Assembly (NCBI GenBank): GCA_018389105.1
Contig: JACATO010000605.1
Location: 806,001 to 870,000, forward strand
Source: Nautilus pompilius
Taxonomy: Eukaryota > Mollusca > Cephalopoda > Nautilida > Nautilidae
Length of the DNA: 64,000 nt
Reading direction: 5' to 3'
Shown piece after piece: positions 35,231-64,000 of this stretch. Below the pieces are notes generated by a model. That model made no database searches. It saw nothing but the letters and a program-made list of their open reading frames with translations, and was not told the origin of the DNA. Positions within the stretch are counted from its first letter, which is position 1. Each line of letters begins with the position of its first letter. The position numbers and the translations under genes were made by a program.

Positions 35231-35727
35231 CCTGCCAAACTATGACTTGTAACCAAAGTCATTTTACTAAACTTAGGCTTGAATCAAAGGTGTGATGTTT
35301 AAAGCCCCTTCGCATTTCCAATAATTCCACACTAAAAATCTTGTTGTAGTTAAATGGATTGCTGAGCAGTTTTGTTACATCACATCTGAGAGTTTCAGAG
35401 CAAGAAGAAATATTGTAAAGAGAAAAAAGATAAAAAGCAGCTGTTTCTCATGCTTGAATTATGCAAATTTGTTTTAGCAGAAGCAACTTAAATTACATAT
35501 GCTTTTCTTTTTTGCATTTGTCAGGAGATATTCAGTTTATAAATGAGACACCTTCAACGTGTTTGTAGTATTTATTTCATTATGAGTGATTACTAATAGA
35601 AGATAAATTATATATAGGAAGTGCTGGTATTGACAGACTGACCTCTAAACAATAAGAAAAACACATCTTATACACTTCATCTTTACACACACACATTGCT
35701 ATGGAGCTCAGTAAAGATTGTCTTATA

Positions 35728-36437
35728 CAGGGTGTTCCAAAAGTCTTGGGCACATTTTGACAATGAATATCTCGGAAACTATTAAGGATATAAAAACGCA
35801 TCTGGTAAATTCAGAAAGCTTGTAATCTCAATTTTTACATGGAATGTTCAAAGATGTTCAATGTGAGCACCATTGGTCACACGACACACATCAAGCCTAT
35901 AGTCCAATTCTTGCCAAACGCGTCCCAGCATTGCATTGTCAATGGTTGAAACAGCTTCTGTTATTCGTGCCTTCAGCTCATCCACGTCTCTGGGAATAGG
36001 GGGCACATATACCAATCCTTTCACAAATCCCCACAAAAAGAAATCGCATGGTGTGAGATCTGGAGATCTGGGTGGCCAGGACATGAGATCGTGATCATTC
36101 TGCCCAGACCTTCCAATCCATCTGTCTGGCAGTTTTATGTTCAGAAACTGTCTAACCCTGAGGCTCCAGTGTGGTGGCGCTCCATCCTGTTGGAAAATGA
36201 AGTCACCAGACTCTTTCTCACTCAATTTATCCATTAACTAAAAAATCTGAAAAGATATCTAAAAAAATCTTAATCTAAAAAAATCTTAATATCTGAAAAG
36301 AAATAAAAAAAAATCAATAGCCTTACAAAAAAATTAATGTAATTAGCTTTAAAATGGCACAACTTTTATCTTACTACCATTCATAGTTAAATAGATATGG
36401 GGACTTCAAATGTGCCCAAGACTTTTGGAACACCCTG
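35728..36437 (-). mobile_element. Mariner deletion derivative with intact terminal repeats
   Basis: The 710-bp element has perfect 30-bp inverted ends that begin CAGGGTGTTCCAAAAGTCTT, flanked by TA at 35726-35727 and 36438-36439. It carries only the C-terminal part of a transposase on the minus strand. Perfect ends and an unbroken frame suggest a fairly recent insertion, mobilised in trans if at all. It is intergenic, downstream of the IP3R-like gene. Confidence 0.92.
35848..36234 (-). pseudogene. Mariner-type transposase, C-terminal part only
   Basis: 128 codons without a break. F-Q-Q-D-G-A-P-P-H-W carries the second catalytic Asp of the DDE/D triad, and S-P-D-L-T-P-C-D-F-F-L-W-G the third. 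R-W-I-G-R and the ending V-T-N-G-A-H-I-E-H-L are typical of a mariner-like group that I recall as abundant in insects and spiders. The DNA-binding domain and first Asp are absent, so it is not a functional transposase. Confidence 0.9.
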
Positions 36438-36620
36438 TACACAGGTGAATCTCATAATAGGGACATTTAAATGGAACCCAGTTGGGTACCAATGTTGTAA
36501 GGCTATATCTGCTTACTGATAATGATGTAGTTTATACATATTCCATTTCAGTATTAAACTTTGCAGAAACACACGATTTTCCAATTTGTTTTTGAGCCTT
36601 GCATTTGATTTAACAAGAAC

Positions 36621-36869
36621 TTAACTCTCCATGTACCACACACATTTTACCTGACTTTATCCCAATCCAGCAGCACCTGCTAATATATGCGCTGAAATGG
36701 CTGTATATTTAGTCAACGTACTTGCAATGCAAAACTCGTAGTGTTGGAGATTTATCACAAAGGGTCATAATGAGAAAGTTCTGTCACAGACCCCATGGCT
36801 CAATCTGTTCTCCTGAGTACTACAGATTCGAAGGGAAGTAGGCAACTGAAGTGGTATGCAGAAGGTTAA
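36621..36869. mobile_element. piggyBac-like MITE, copy 2 (TTAA-flanked, inverted)
   Basis: TTAA at 36621-36624 and 36866-36869. The right end read inward is CCTTCTGCATACCAC, matching copy 1. Its interior GTATATTTAGTCAACGTACT is the reverse complement of copy 1's interior, so this copy is inserted in the opposite orientation. Confidence 0.75.
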
Positions 36870-37689
36870 TCTAAAATCAAAGTGCTTGGATTCTGAAAGA
36901 AATTTCTAAGTAATGTTAATAAAGAAAGTGTTCTCATAATGCAACTCAACATCTTGACATGAAGACAGCAGTGATTGTCCCTTTCTACAGTTTCATTTTC
37001 AAATTTGACAGCAGTAAAAAAAAACAAAAAAAAACTCAAAAAGGCTTTATATGATTTTTTTCCCCCGCCAAATATCTTTTATCCAAATTCTACCACAGCT
37101 GGAGACATTTTGTCAAGTGTTATAGTGTTGCTTTGTGGGAATGTTTTGTAAATTATTGATTGTATTCTCCAAGTCTAGAATATTTAAACAGCTACTTTTG
37201 AATTATTTCCAATGTGTGCGTTTCTTCCAACATCTAAAAATGCAAAGGTTTCGTATGGTTTACCACCCGGTAAATATGTGGCTGAGGTTTTGGTGGTAAC
37301 TCTTCCGACAATAGCTAGATGAAGACAGCAATGCGAAAAGAACATTGACAAAGATGAATTGGTGTTAACTGCCCTATACGACATCAAATTGCTCTTTGGA
37401 TTAATAACACTAGCCAACAAAATTAAATGTATTATACTCATTATGAATGCAAACCAACTTTTTTAGACTAATTTTTCATGCTGATTTCAAAATTTCACTC
37501 CATTTGTATGCAGCACGTATCAGTTTTTCAGTAGATACATGCAAATATTTACATATTTGTATATATGAAATCATTAACGTAATAAATAAGGACATTATTT
37601 TTAGAAAGTAAATGAGTTTATTGAGTTAAAAATCATCACTATCTTTCTACAAAGAGTGAATACACAAAAAATGGGTCAGACAAAACAGA

Positions 37690-38740
37690 CAAAGTTAGAA
37701 CAAAAGAGTTAGAAACATTGTGATTTGGATTTCCTGCGGTGTTCCTGATCTGGTTGATCACGGTAAAGTGTACAGCAGTAGTCAGCCAGCATACTGTCAT
37801 TCCAGAAGCCTTGGTACCGTTTCTCCATAGCACTAATGTCTTGGTGAAATCTTTCAACATGTTCATCAGACACTTCTCCAAGGTTATCCGCGAAGAAATC
37901 CAGATGGGAGTCCAAGAAGTGAACTTTCAGTGACATGCGACAACCCATTGCTGAGTAACATTTCAGAAGATTCTTGATGCCATCCTTGTAGTCCATTGCC
38001 TTCTTGTTGCCCAAGAAATTCTCACAGATCCAAATGAAAACATTCCAGGCAGGCAGTTCCAGTTCATCCAGTGTTGTCTTGAACAGAAAAACACGTTTGT
38101 ATAACCACATTTCTCTGCCGAAAATAAGTTATACGAACACCGTGCTCTAGCAGATACTTCTCCTTCAGTCTTGATGCCAACAGTTCTGCTTTATCTTTTG
38201 AGAGGGATAGGTCTCTGACAAGGTCATTCAGTTCAGCTTGGGAAAATTTCTGAGGTTCAAAGCTATCGTCATCAGCCACGTAATCTTCCTCAGCAGCACT
38301 ATCGTGACAGTCAGAATCATCATCTGATGTTTCAATACCATCATCTGGTGGAACTGGAATTGGCAGACTTCCATTGTGAGGCACAGGTCTCATTGCAGAA
38401 TCCAAATTGGGATACACAATTTTGTGTTTATTCTTCATAAAAAATCCTGTGACATTTACTTTGCAAAAATAACAGTCATTAAAATGGTCTTTCGGCTCCC
38501 TCCATATCATTGGAATGGCAAAAGGCATGGACTTCTTCCTCTTATTGAACTAGTCACATAAGCCATTTGAGCAAGCTGAGCAGATAAAATGTGGTGCCCA
38601 TAACTTGTCCTGATCTCCAAGAGGACAGTCAAAGTATAGCTTATAAATCTTCTTGATCTCTGGTGTTATTGTACGTTTTTGAGCTTTCACAATAAATTGT
38701 CCACAGGCATAACAAAACACATCAGGAGGATTTCTACACT
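37690..38740 (-). pseudogene. Repeat-borne arthropod gene family, internally deleted copy
   Basis: On the minus strand, from 38740 down, are a Cys-rich N-terminus (C-R-N-P-P-D-V-F-C-Y-A-C-G) with a TAG stop, then M-P-F-A-I-P-M-I-W-R-E-P-K-D-H at 38528, and C-Y-F-C. An acidic linker (T-S-D-D-D-S-D) and a K-A-E-L-L-A-S-R-L-K-E-K helix follow. After a frame change at about 38110 comes G-C-R-M-S-L-K-V-H-F-L-D-S-H-L-D-F-F and R-F-H-Q-D-I-S-A-M-E-K-R-Y-Q-G, with an M-L-A-D-Y-C-C tail. I recall this as a multicopy family of unknown function in arthropod genomes. Full copies, as I remember them, have about 200 more residues at the junction, so this copy has lost its middle. It is not functional. Confidence 0.75.
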
Positions 38741-39479
38741 GTAAAACAAGTAAGGAAATAGATACAAACGGTTATACTTATATTGAATTTGAGATGTTGA
38801 AATACCTATTTCATCAGACAAAACTTGATTGTTTAATTTATGATGATGAAATATTGCATCTGAACTATGCAGCAATGAATAATGTAGTTTATTTTAAAGG
38901 TATGTTTCCATGGTGTAAATGAAATACATGCATACACGTCATTAATTGGAATTTCTATATAATGCATGAGCTAAAACCAAAAAACTTTCTCATCTTGAAA
39001 ACTGTACGTGATGTCAAAAAACTAATTGTATATTTGAAATCAGCATTAAAAACTACACTAAGTACACCTTGACATATGCTTGATGAAAAATACTTGTTGA
39101 CCAGTGTAATGAACAACATCTAGGTCTTCCAAGAGTATGGATGGATCATAAGCCCACTGATTTGATTGCAGATTATTGACATGACCTTTCCCAAACGACT
39201 TACTGTGAAATTCTGTGCAAAGATTGGAGAGGCTGACAACTCATTAAGATCTGAGTTGGAGCAGGAACATCGTCGCGAAGCCTCCCAGACACAGTGGAAG
39301 TAAAAGAATTTTCCAAATAGCACAAACAAACTAACAAGAAGCTGATCCAGGAACAAAAATCCAAAATAAAATCACTTCCTGTGAGAGGCTGAAAATAGCA
39401 GTGACCCTCTAAGAAAATGGGAAAGAAAAAGAGGAATAATTAGCCATCAGCAAACAGCTGAGGGTGGCAGAAAGCAGAC

Positions 39480-41660
39480 GATGAAATTACGGTGCTGCTG
39501 TAGCGGTACTGAAAGGAGAGTTCGGGAAAGAACTGGGCATCTCAGCTTTTGTATATCACACGGGTGTAAAGAGACTTTGTATAAAAAGAAAATAAAAAAG
39601 AAGACGGGACGAATAGAAGTTCATGAATTGGAAAAAAATCCGCAAAGAATTAAGGTCATTATTAAAACATTGGAAGAAAAAAAGAATGAGAAGACTACAA
39701 AATCAATTACGTAAAGGAGTAAATTCCATAGAAATGAAAAAACGAAAGAAAAATTAAGAAGATAACTTAGGAACATTTATAAAAGATACCCATTTAAATT
39801 TGTAAAACAATTTATATAAACATGAAATGGAAGTAAGAGTGAAAACACAGTAAAACTGGTTGAAGATTACTTACAAAAGATGCAGAGTGATGAATGGAGA
39901 GAAGAAGAAATGGATGTTGTTGAAGAACTCATAAATATCGAGCTTTCATTTCATCTGTCATCATCAGTCTACGAGGAACCAACCTGAAGAAAATGTAAAA
40001 TGTTATTAGGAAAGATAGAGCAGCATCAGTCCCAGACCCTAATGGTTTACCAAAGAAACTCAGGAAACATTTTCAAAAGTAAAGACCTCTCTGAAAATAT
40101 TCCAGGTGTTGTAGAGCAACAATAAAATCCTAGAAATATGGCACTGGAAGAAAAGATGTTTTGCCTCGAAAGAAAGGAGATGAAGTTTAGTAACATAATT
40201 TAGAATATTATCTCTACTCAGTGTGAAAGCAAAATGTCTCTCTGTACTTTTTAAAACAGAATAACAGACTATCTATCTCTGGGTAAATAAATTCTTCGAC
40301 ATATCAGTGAAGAAAAAATGGGGGTTTGGAGCAGAATAACACAATTAATAAATGGGGCCAAACACAGGACTTTGTCTAGAAAATTCCGTTGATCCCTACC
40401 ACGCAAGTTACTATTAAAATAGTGGAGAGACGTCACTTCCCAGAACAGATACAAGGAATGACTAAGAATCAGTATATTAATATGAAGACATTTATATTAT
40501 ACTTCAGACAGTGGAAGACACAACCAGATGGATTCGATGTTAAAAAGATTCTGTCTGCCTATTTCAGGCAGCCATGAACGATGTCATTATGTTCGAACAA
40601 TAAATTTGTGTGCCAGTAATGATGTCTAAAGTAAGGAAACCTCTAATCTGGATATTTATGGATGACCTCACATTAGGCAATTGTAGAAACCATGGTAGCT
40701 CATGAGTCAGCTGAAGAAATTGGTATCGTGATCATGCATGAAATTTAAGTCTGTCAAGCCACGAAACGTAGAGATATTAGTAGGAATCATCTCGATAGTG
40801 TTAACGTTAAAATTCGAAGAAAAAAGTATGCTCTTTTATTTACCATGGAGATTAAATGTTACGGCAACTGATGCGATTGATGACTTTTCTAAAGACAACA
40901 GCATTGCAAAAACAGTGATGGAAGAGGTAGAGACAGGACTAATGAAAACAAAAAAGCTGGATTTTCCAGAGAATTTTAAATGCTTGTCTTATCAGTTTGG
41001 TGTTTACACAGAATTAGGTAGCCTTCGTTATGGTTTAACATTGAAATGAGAACTGTAGAATGAGGAAATGGTGAAGAAAATGGAAGAGCTCTGCTGCAGC
41101 ATATATGTATAGCAAGGCCATTAAGTTACATATATTAATAAATTCTGTATTAGAGAAATTCAAGTAAGAGAAGACAAAAGCTGTAAGTATAATAAAGACT
41201 TCAATGGACCCGAGAATAAGTAAAGCAAAGGTAGAAATAAAGACAAGAAATCTTGGCTGACATCAATGGCACACGAAACAGAAAAAGGCTCGTGGTAAAA
41301 TACATGTATGAAAGAGGCAGCGGGGCGACACGAGAAACAGGATTTACAACCATACAAATCTGTTGCAAAACAAATAAATAAAGCAGGGATATATTACAAG
41401 AATTAAAACAAATGAAAGAACAGAAGTAGTGACATTAAACAGCCAAGCCCATTGGATAAACAGGAAGGAATGAATGAAAAAAACACAAAATTACTCAGAC
41501 TTAGAAATGGAACCAGCAAGGATACAGTCTGTAATCTATTCGGTTCACCCCTTTCATCCAGATCAAGTAACCTGGACAGTTTGGAGAAAAGAGAATTTCT
41601 TATGCCAGAAAGCTAAGTGGACTCAAACCAAATCAACAAACCGGTTTCAACTGCTTTCCT
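39480..41660 (+). mobile_element. Decayed LINE with reverse transcriptase
   Basis: Plus-strand traces occur in the order of a LINE ORF2-like RT: a basic K/R-rich leader (39560-39720), P-F-K-F-V-K-Q near 39790, P-D-P-N-G-L-P near 40040, F-M-D-D-L-T (RT active-site Asp pair) near 40660, and M-K-F-K-S-V-K-P-R-N at 40738. L-D-F-P-E-N-F-K-C-L-S-Y-Q-F-G lies in the 40738-41049 frame, and a connection-domain-like I-Q-S-V-I-Y-S-V at about 41530 closes the series. Stops and shifts are everywhere. The arrangement matches an RT type present in many animal genomes (F-M-D-D-L-T-V / L-P-G-K-F-K-x-W). Clade not assigned. Confidence 0.75.
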
Positions 41661-42830
41661 CTCTTTACACCGAAAATAAACCAAATAAGAAACTCGATGG
41701 AGCTAAACTAAAACAGAATCAATGGAAAGACGACTGGTTCACGCTTTCTGTCTTCCTTGTATGTTCACTTCAAAAAGCCTGTGTCAGCTTCTCTAAACAT
41801 TGCTGACTTCATTCCAACATAATGTTGCAGATTTGGGGAAAAATCTTACTAATTACCCTCCCTTCTGACGTCCTTAACCAAATATTTCCTGAGATGGGCT
41901 GGTCGGCTATGGACACTTCCAACCATTGTGTAAGAAAGTAACCTCGCCACAGGGTGAACCAATGGCCTGGTCTCATCTCTGAAATGGCTGAGATTTCAAC
42001 ATATGGTCATGAAAACACAAAGAAAAGACACCATAAGCACACGAAGAGGAGGAGTTTTCCTCCACCAGATAACAAACTATATTTTCGTTGTTACAGCTTG
42101 CCAAAGTGACCCAACCTGGACCAACAACAATTCAAGTGCAACCCTGGTAAAGGTTCATCTGATCGCACTGATTGTTATTCTTTCATTTGGGCCTCATAAT
42201 CAAACCATGGTATCTTCTTGTAATTGCTAAAATAACTATTATTAGCGTGTAAGAGTTTGTTCTAAACAAATTGTGCATGTACATTTGTAATGAAAGGAGA
42301 GAAATGAGGTCAAGTTCTCTAACGTGGGCATTTCTGTGACCTTCTCCCCATGCGAAAGGAGAAAACACGTACCTACTGAAACCAACTCGCACCACAGCCG
42401 AAAATGAAGAAACAGGCATGTTTTTTTCAAATTTCTCTGAAATAATGGCAAACATACAACTACGAAAATAAGTTTTCCCGAGTGTTTCTAGTAGAAATCA
42501 GAGAATGGTTTATTTCGTATTTTCTGTTTCTCGTTTCAAAATTGCCGACAGAGGCAAGCGATCCGCCCTCTTCCAAGTTAACTTGATGGATAAACAGAGG
42601 CAGGGTTTTACACGCCTCTGTTTAAGACTTTGTGCCGTCACGAATGAGTCACGTGTTCTTTTTATCGCAGTAAACCCCTACGCCATAGACGATTTTGGAA
42701 AAATAATGTGAAAACTTGAAAAATCACTTGAATATTCATTTAAATTTACGAATAATATAAATATTCAGAAACTAAGAAATGCCAATGAAACATTCAAACA
42801 TTGAGCAAATAAAGTAAGTAAAAGAAAATG
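41661..42830 (+). other. Intergenic stretch without recognised gene
   Basis: Contains only short, low-quality open frames on both strands (for example minus strand 42183-42455) that show no motif. TGAGTCACGTG near 42645 combines AP-1-like and E-box hexamers, upstream of the next gene. Confidence 0.5.
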
Positions 42831-42837
42831 TTTTTCC

Positions 42838-42847
42838 GCGCATGCGC
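42838..42847. promoter_or_regulatory. NRF-1-like palindrome at the probable promoter
   Basis: GCGCATGCGC, a perfect palindrome and core of the NRF-1 consensus, stands in an AT-rich setting about 800 bp before the start codon of the coiled-coil gene. A candidate first non-coding exon could end at 42986 (AAAAG/GTAAGA). No TATA box is clear. Confidence 0.45.
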
Positions 42848-43636
42848 TGAACAGCGACGCTGGTCACAGACTCACTGACATCACAAAGGACACAATTATC
42901 AATTTCCTTTCGCTCTTGTTAGTGTGTTTAATGCAAACTAAGTTTTCGTAAATATTCTTTATTTCCAACTCCAATAGGTACAAAAGGTAAGATTGAAAAG
43001 TGTCAGATTATTCAGTTAAGTTAGTCTGTTTATAAAGAGTTCTTTGATTTTAATAAAAGGAATTGGTAGAATATTAGGGTTTTACTCTTATTAAGTCTGA
43101 TGTCTCTCGCCAACTTTTAATACGAAATTCCAAATAATCAGGATTCCATTCTCATTGCATCCACCTGTTTTACACTGGTATTTTCTGGCGGAAGCGAATT
43201 CTTAAATGGACTTTGGTTTTTGTGTGATTAAGTCGTCATCACTGTTGAAAAAACAATAGTGTTGTTATGGAATTTTGAAGGTCACTACATCGACTAAAAA
43301 GCAGGTAATAATAATTAGAATCTTGTCTAGATTATTTCGATTGTATTTTCAGATCACATAATAAATATGTACTTTGACCTGCCCTAATGTCGTGTGAGAC
43401 CAGCTTATACGATTTATCTCCGATAGTCTTGCTACCTTAACGATAAAAAGTACAGATATATTGATAATAGATCAGCTTATTGTTTCTTTAAATTGAATAC
43501 TGTTTTCAAAATAAAGAAGATAGACAAACTAATCTCTGTACAACCAAGAAGTATCCACTCTCCTCCAACTGATCTCAATTCCGTGCTAACTTAGAGAATG
43601 ATTCGGGTAACGTGTTCTGTTTTCTTTCTGTTTCAG

Positions 43637-62433
<18,797 letters not shown>

Positions 62434-63082
62434 GTAAGTACATTTTTCCTTTTATAGTTCATGAAATATTTTCTTGCTAAATTCACGTTTGTTTAGAAGA
62501 TCTGGTGAGTTAAGAGGAACTCTATACATTGTCAGTATTTAAACACAATCAGCTGGTAATCAGATCTGTCTACATTTATCCTAACTTGGGCCGTACTCTC
62601 ACAATGTCGATAATATTGGTGGTGTTCAACCACGATAAAGATAATCTGGATAAAAATACATACCAAAAATCATAACAAATTCTGTCAATAAGACTAAAAT
62701 AGAATAAAACCAAATGTCACTGGCCCAGATTCTGCAATGGCGCAGCATCTGCACGGAAAAGTTTCTGCTGATGGTAATGACCTCGTGTTGCTCTAGTTTA
62801 TGGCAGATGTAGATCGATCAAGAATTTTGAAGCGAAACGGTATAAATCTTAACAGTTAAAGAAAGTTTTAATTTAACTATATTTTACATTTTTATATATA
62901 TATATATTTTTATGCTCAAAATTAATTTTAATCTTGCAATTTGATTGGTTCATTCATTCGACTTTATAAAGGTACTCCATCCGTAGAGATAGCACGTCGT
63001 TTACTTCGTACCTGTAAGGCCGCATACGTGGCCAAAACAACTAAGTTTGTGATCCACAACCGTACGATTCATCCCATTTTAT
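62434..63082 (+). other. Intron or intergenic stretch without recognised gene
   Basis: AT-rich, with a short TA run near 62895. Nothing else is seen. Confidence 0.4.
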
Positions 63083-63960
63083 TTAGCGGAACATCAAGAT
63101 AATTTTCTTGATTTTCCAAAGAAAACATTTCAGATACAACCAATGAAGCATGGTATTATTGAGAACTTGATGCAGTATTATCATGCTACTTTTCTGATCC
63201 ATTATGTGGACTAAGACAGAGAAATCTCGTTGCAACATGCTGGATGAATTTAAGAATCTGCATTGAATCTGATACAATTGAAGTCCAAAGAATTGGGCAT
63301 TTGCTCACCTTCCCTGGAATTTCAAAAAATACATTTTATAAAGACGACTAATTAAAAATTCAAACTTTAATACAGCGCTTTTCAATGGCTACCATTTCAC
63401 ACTTCAATTAAAAGGTGCGATCTTCTATTCTCAGTTCGGAATTTCCTTATAACCATCTGAATGAATGCAGTTTGGTTAGCATTGATCTTTTCATGACGAA
63501 CACTCATCATGCACAAACCAGATACACATTCTTCGGATATAGTCGATGGAAACTATGTTTCTAGCATTCACATGCTACTAAATAGACGTTCAACTTTTTC
63601 ACAGAGCGATTAGAATAATTTTATGCATTGCAGGATAAATATGGCGTGCTTGAGAACCTCCTCTAGTTCCCACATCCCTCATGTTTCTTGGCTCCCATCT
63701 TACACTATGTCCTCGCTTTTTCCTAAAATTAGTTCGGCGCAAACTTTAAAATTTGGGGTGAATGAAATAATAGGAGGCAGAAGTGCGGTTTGTCCTCTTC
63801 GGTAATTTGGCTTTGAAGCGACAAGGCGATTGAATCCAAATACGGTTCATAAATTGAGTAGCGGAAATAATTTTTAGATATCAGAACTTCCAGTATTTGA
63901 CCGATATCTCTGACGTCCACACGGGAGAACCAGTTCAATTTCGACCTTCTTTGCAATTGT
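63083..63960 (-). pseudogene. Possible hAT/ZMYM-type transposase remnant
   Basis: On the minus strand, 63956-63729 reads with V-L-I-S-K-N-Y-F-R-Y-S-I-Y-E-P-Y-L-D-S-I, resembling the Y-F/Y-R-x-x-x-x-x-P-F/Y-L-D segment of hAT-like transposases and ZMYM1-type proteins. Further low-quality frames with stops continue to 63083. The match is one motif only. It may extend beyond the window. Confidence 0.35.
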
Positions 63961-64000
63961 CTGTACTTTATCGAACATGTCCTCAGTGAAACAAAACTCC

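Noticed and set aside
42183..42455. 90-codon minus-strand open frame before the coiled-coil gene
   Set aside because: No motif, overlapping alternative frames of similar length, and no splice or start context.
63634..63805. Plus-strand open frame after TTGCAG that could extend the coiled-coil gene in phase 2 and end in TAA
   Set aside because: Its composition (S, P, I rich) is unlike the coiled coil, and the minus strand of the same stretch carries the more protein-like, hAT-resembling frame.

Overview
This is eukaryotic, AT-rich, intron-dense nuclear DNA. Exons of 69-188 bp with GT-AG borders sit in introns of up to about 3.7 kb, surrounded by DNA transposons, MITEs, LINE remains and simple repeats. 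The mariner C-terminus at 35.8-36.2 kb and the repeat-borne gene family at 37.7-38.7 kb are of types I recall as common in arthropod genomes, so I suggest an arthropod, perhaps a chelicerate. No search was run and the taxon is uncertain.

Region 1 (about 1-34.7 kb, plus strand) is the 3' part of a large gene for an inositol 1,4,5-trisphosphate receptor (IP3R)-like endoplasmic-reticulum channel. I could chain 31 exons in one consistent frame (493-33585, 3714 nt, 1237 codons plus stop). They encode part of the regulatory solenoid, an RIH-associated-like segment, the membrane channel domain, a split CxxC/HxxxxH zinc-finger-like linker and a charged C-terminal tail. The upstream exons, including the ligand-binding core, lie outside the window. 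The glycine-rich selectivity filter of IP3R and ryanodine receptors (GGGVGD-like) is absent from the expected place and is replaced by V-D-G-L-Y-N, and the luminal turret before it is very short. This is the most notable biology I found. It suggests a divergent, possibly non-conducting or differently selective, IP3R-like paralogue.

Region 2 (34.7-42.8 kb) is intergenic and rich in mobile elements. It holds a mariner deletion derivative with perfect terminal repeats and TA duplication, a TTAA-flanked MITE, a decayed copy of a repeat-borne arthropod gene family, and a decayed LINE reverse transcriptase.

Region 3 (about 42.8-62.4 kb and probably beyond, plus strand) is a second gene encoding a long coiled-coil protein. 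A GC-rich palindromic NRF-1-like site precedes it, the start codon is at 43648, and eight coding exons are visible, the last ending in phase 2 at 62433. All complete internal exons are multiples of three and in phase 0. Exon 4 holds an A-Q-Y-G segment resembling the CC1 box of dynein adaptors such as Spindly and BICD. The introns carry a 12-copy, 59-bp minisatellite with a palindromic core and, on the minus strand, an unidentified protein-like fragment broken by a TAG stop.

The introns of both genes carry repeats: a palindromic MITE family (at least eight copies), a hAT MITE with an 8-bp duplication, a piggyBac-like MITE family (three copies), Tigger and mariner remains, two LINE remains, tRNA-derived SINE heads and microsatellites. 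I found no ribosomal RNA genes, CRISPR arrays or bacterial-type operons.
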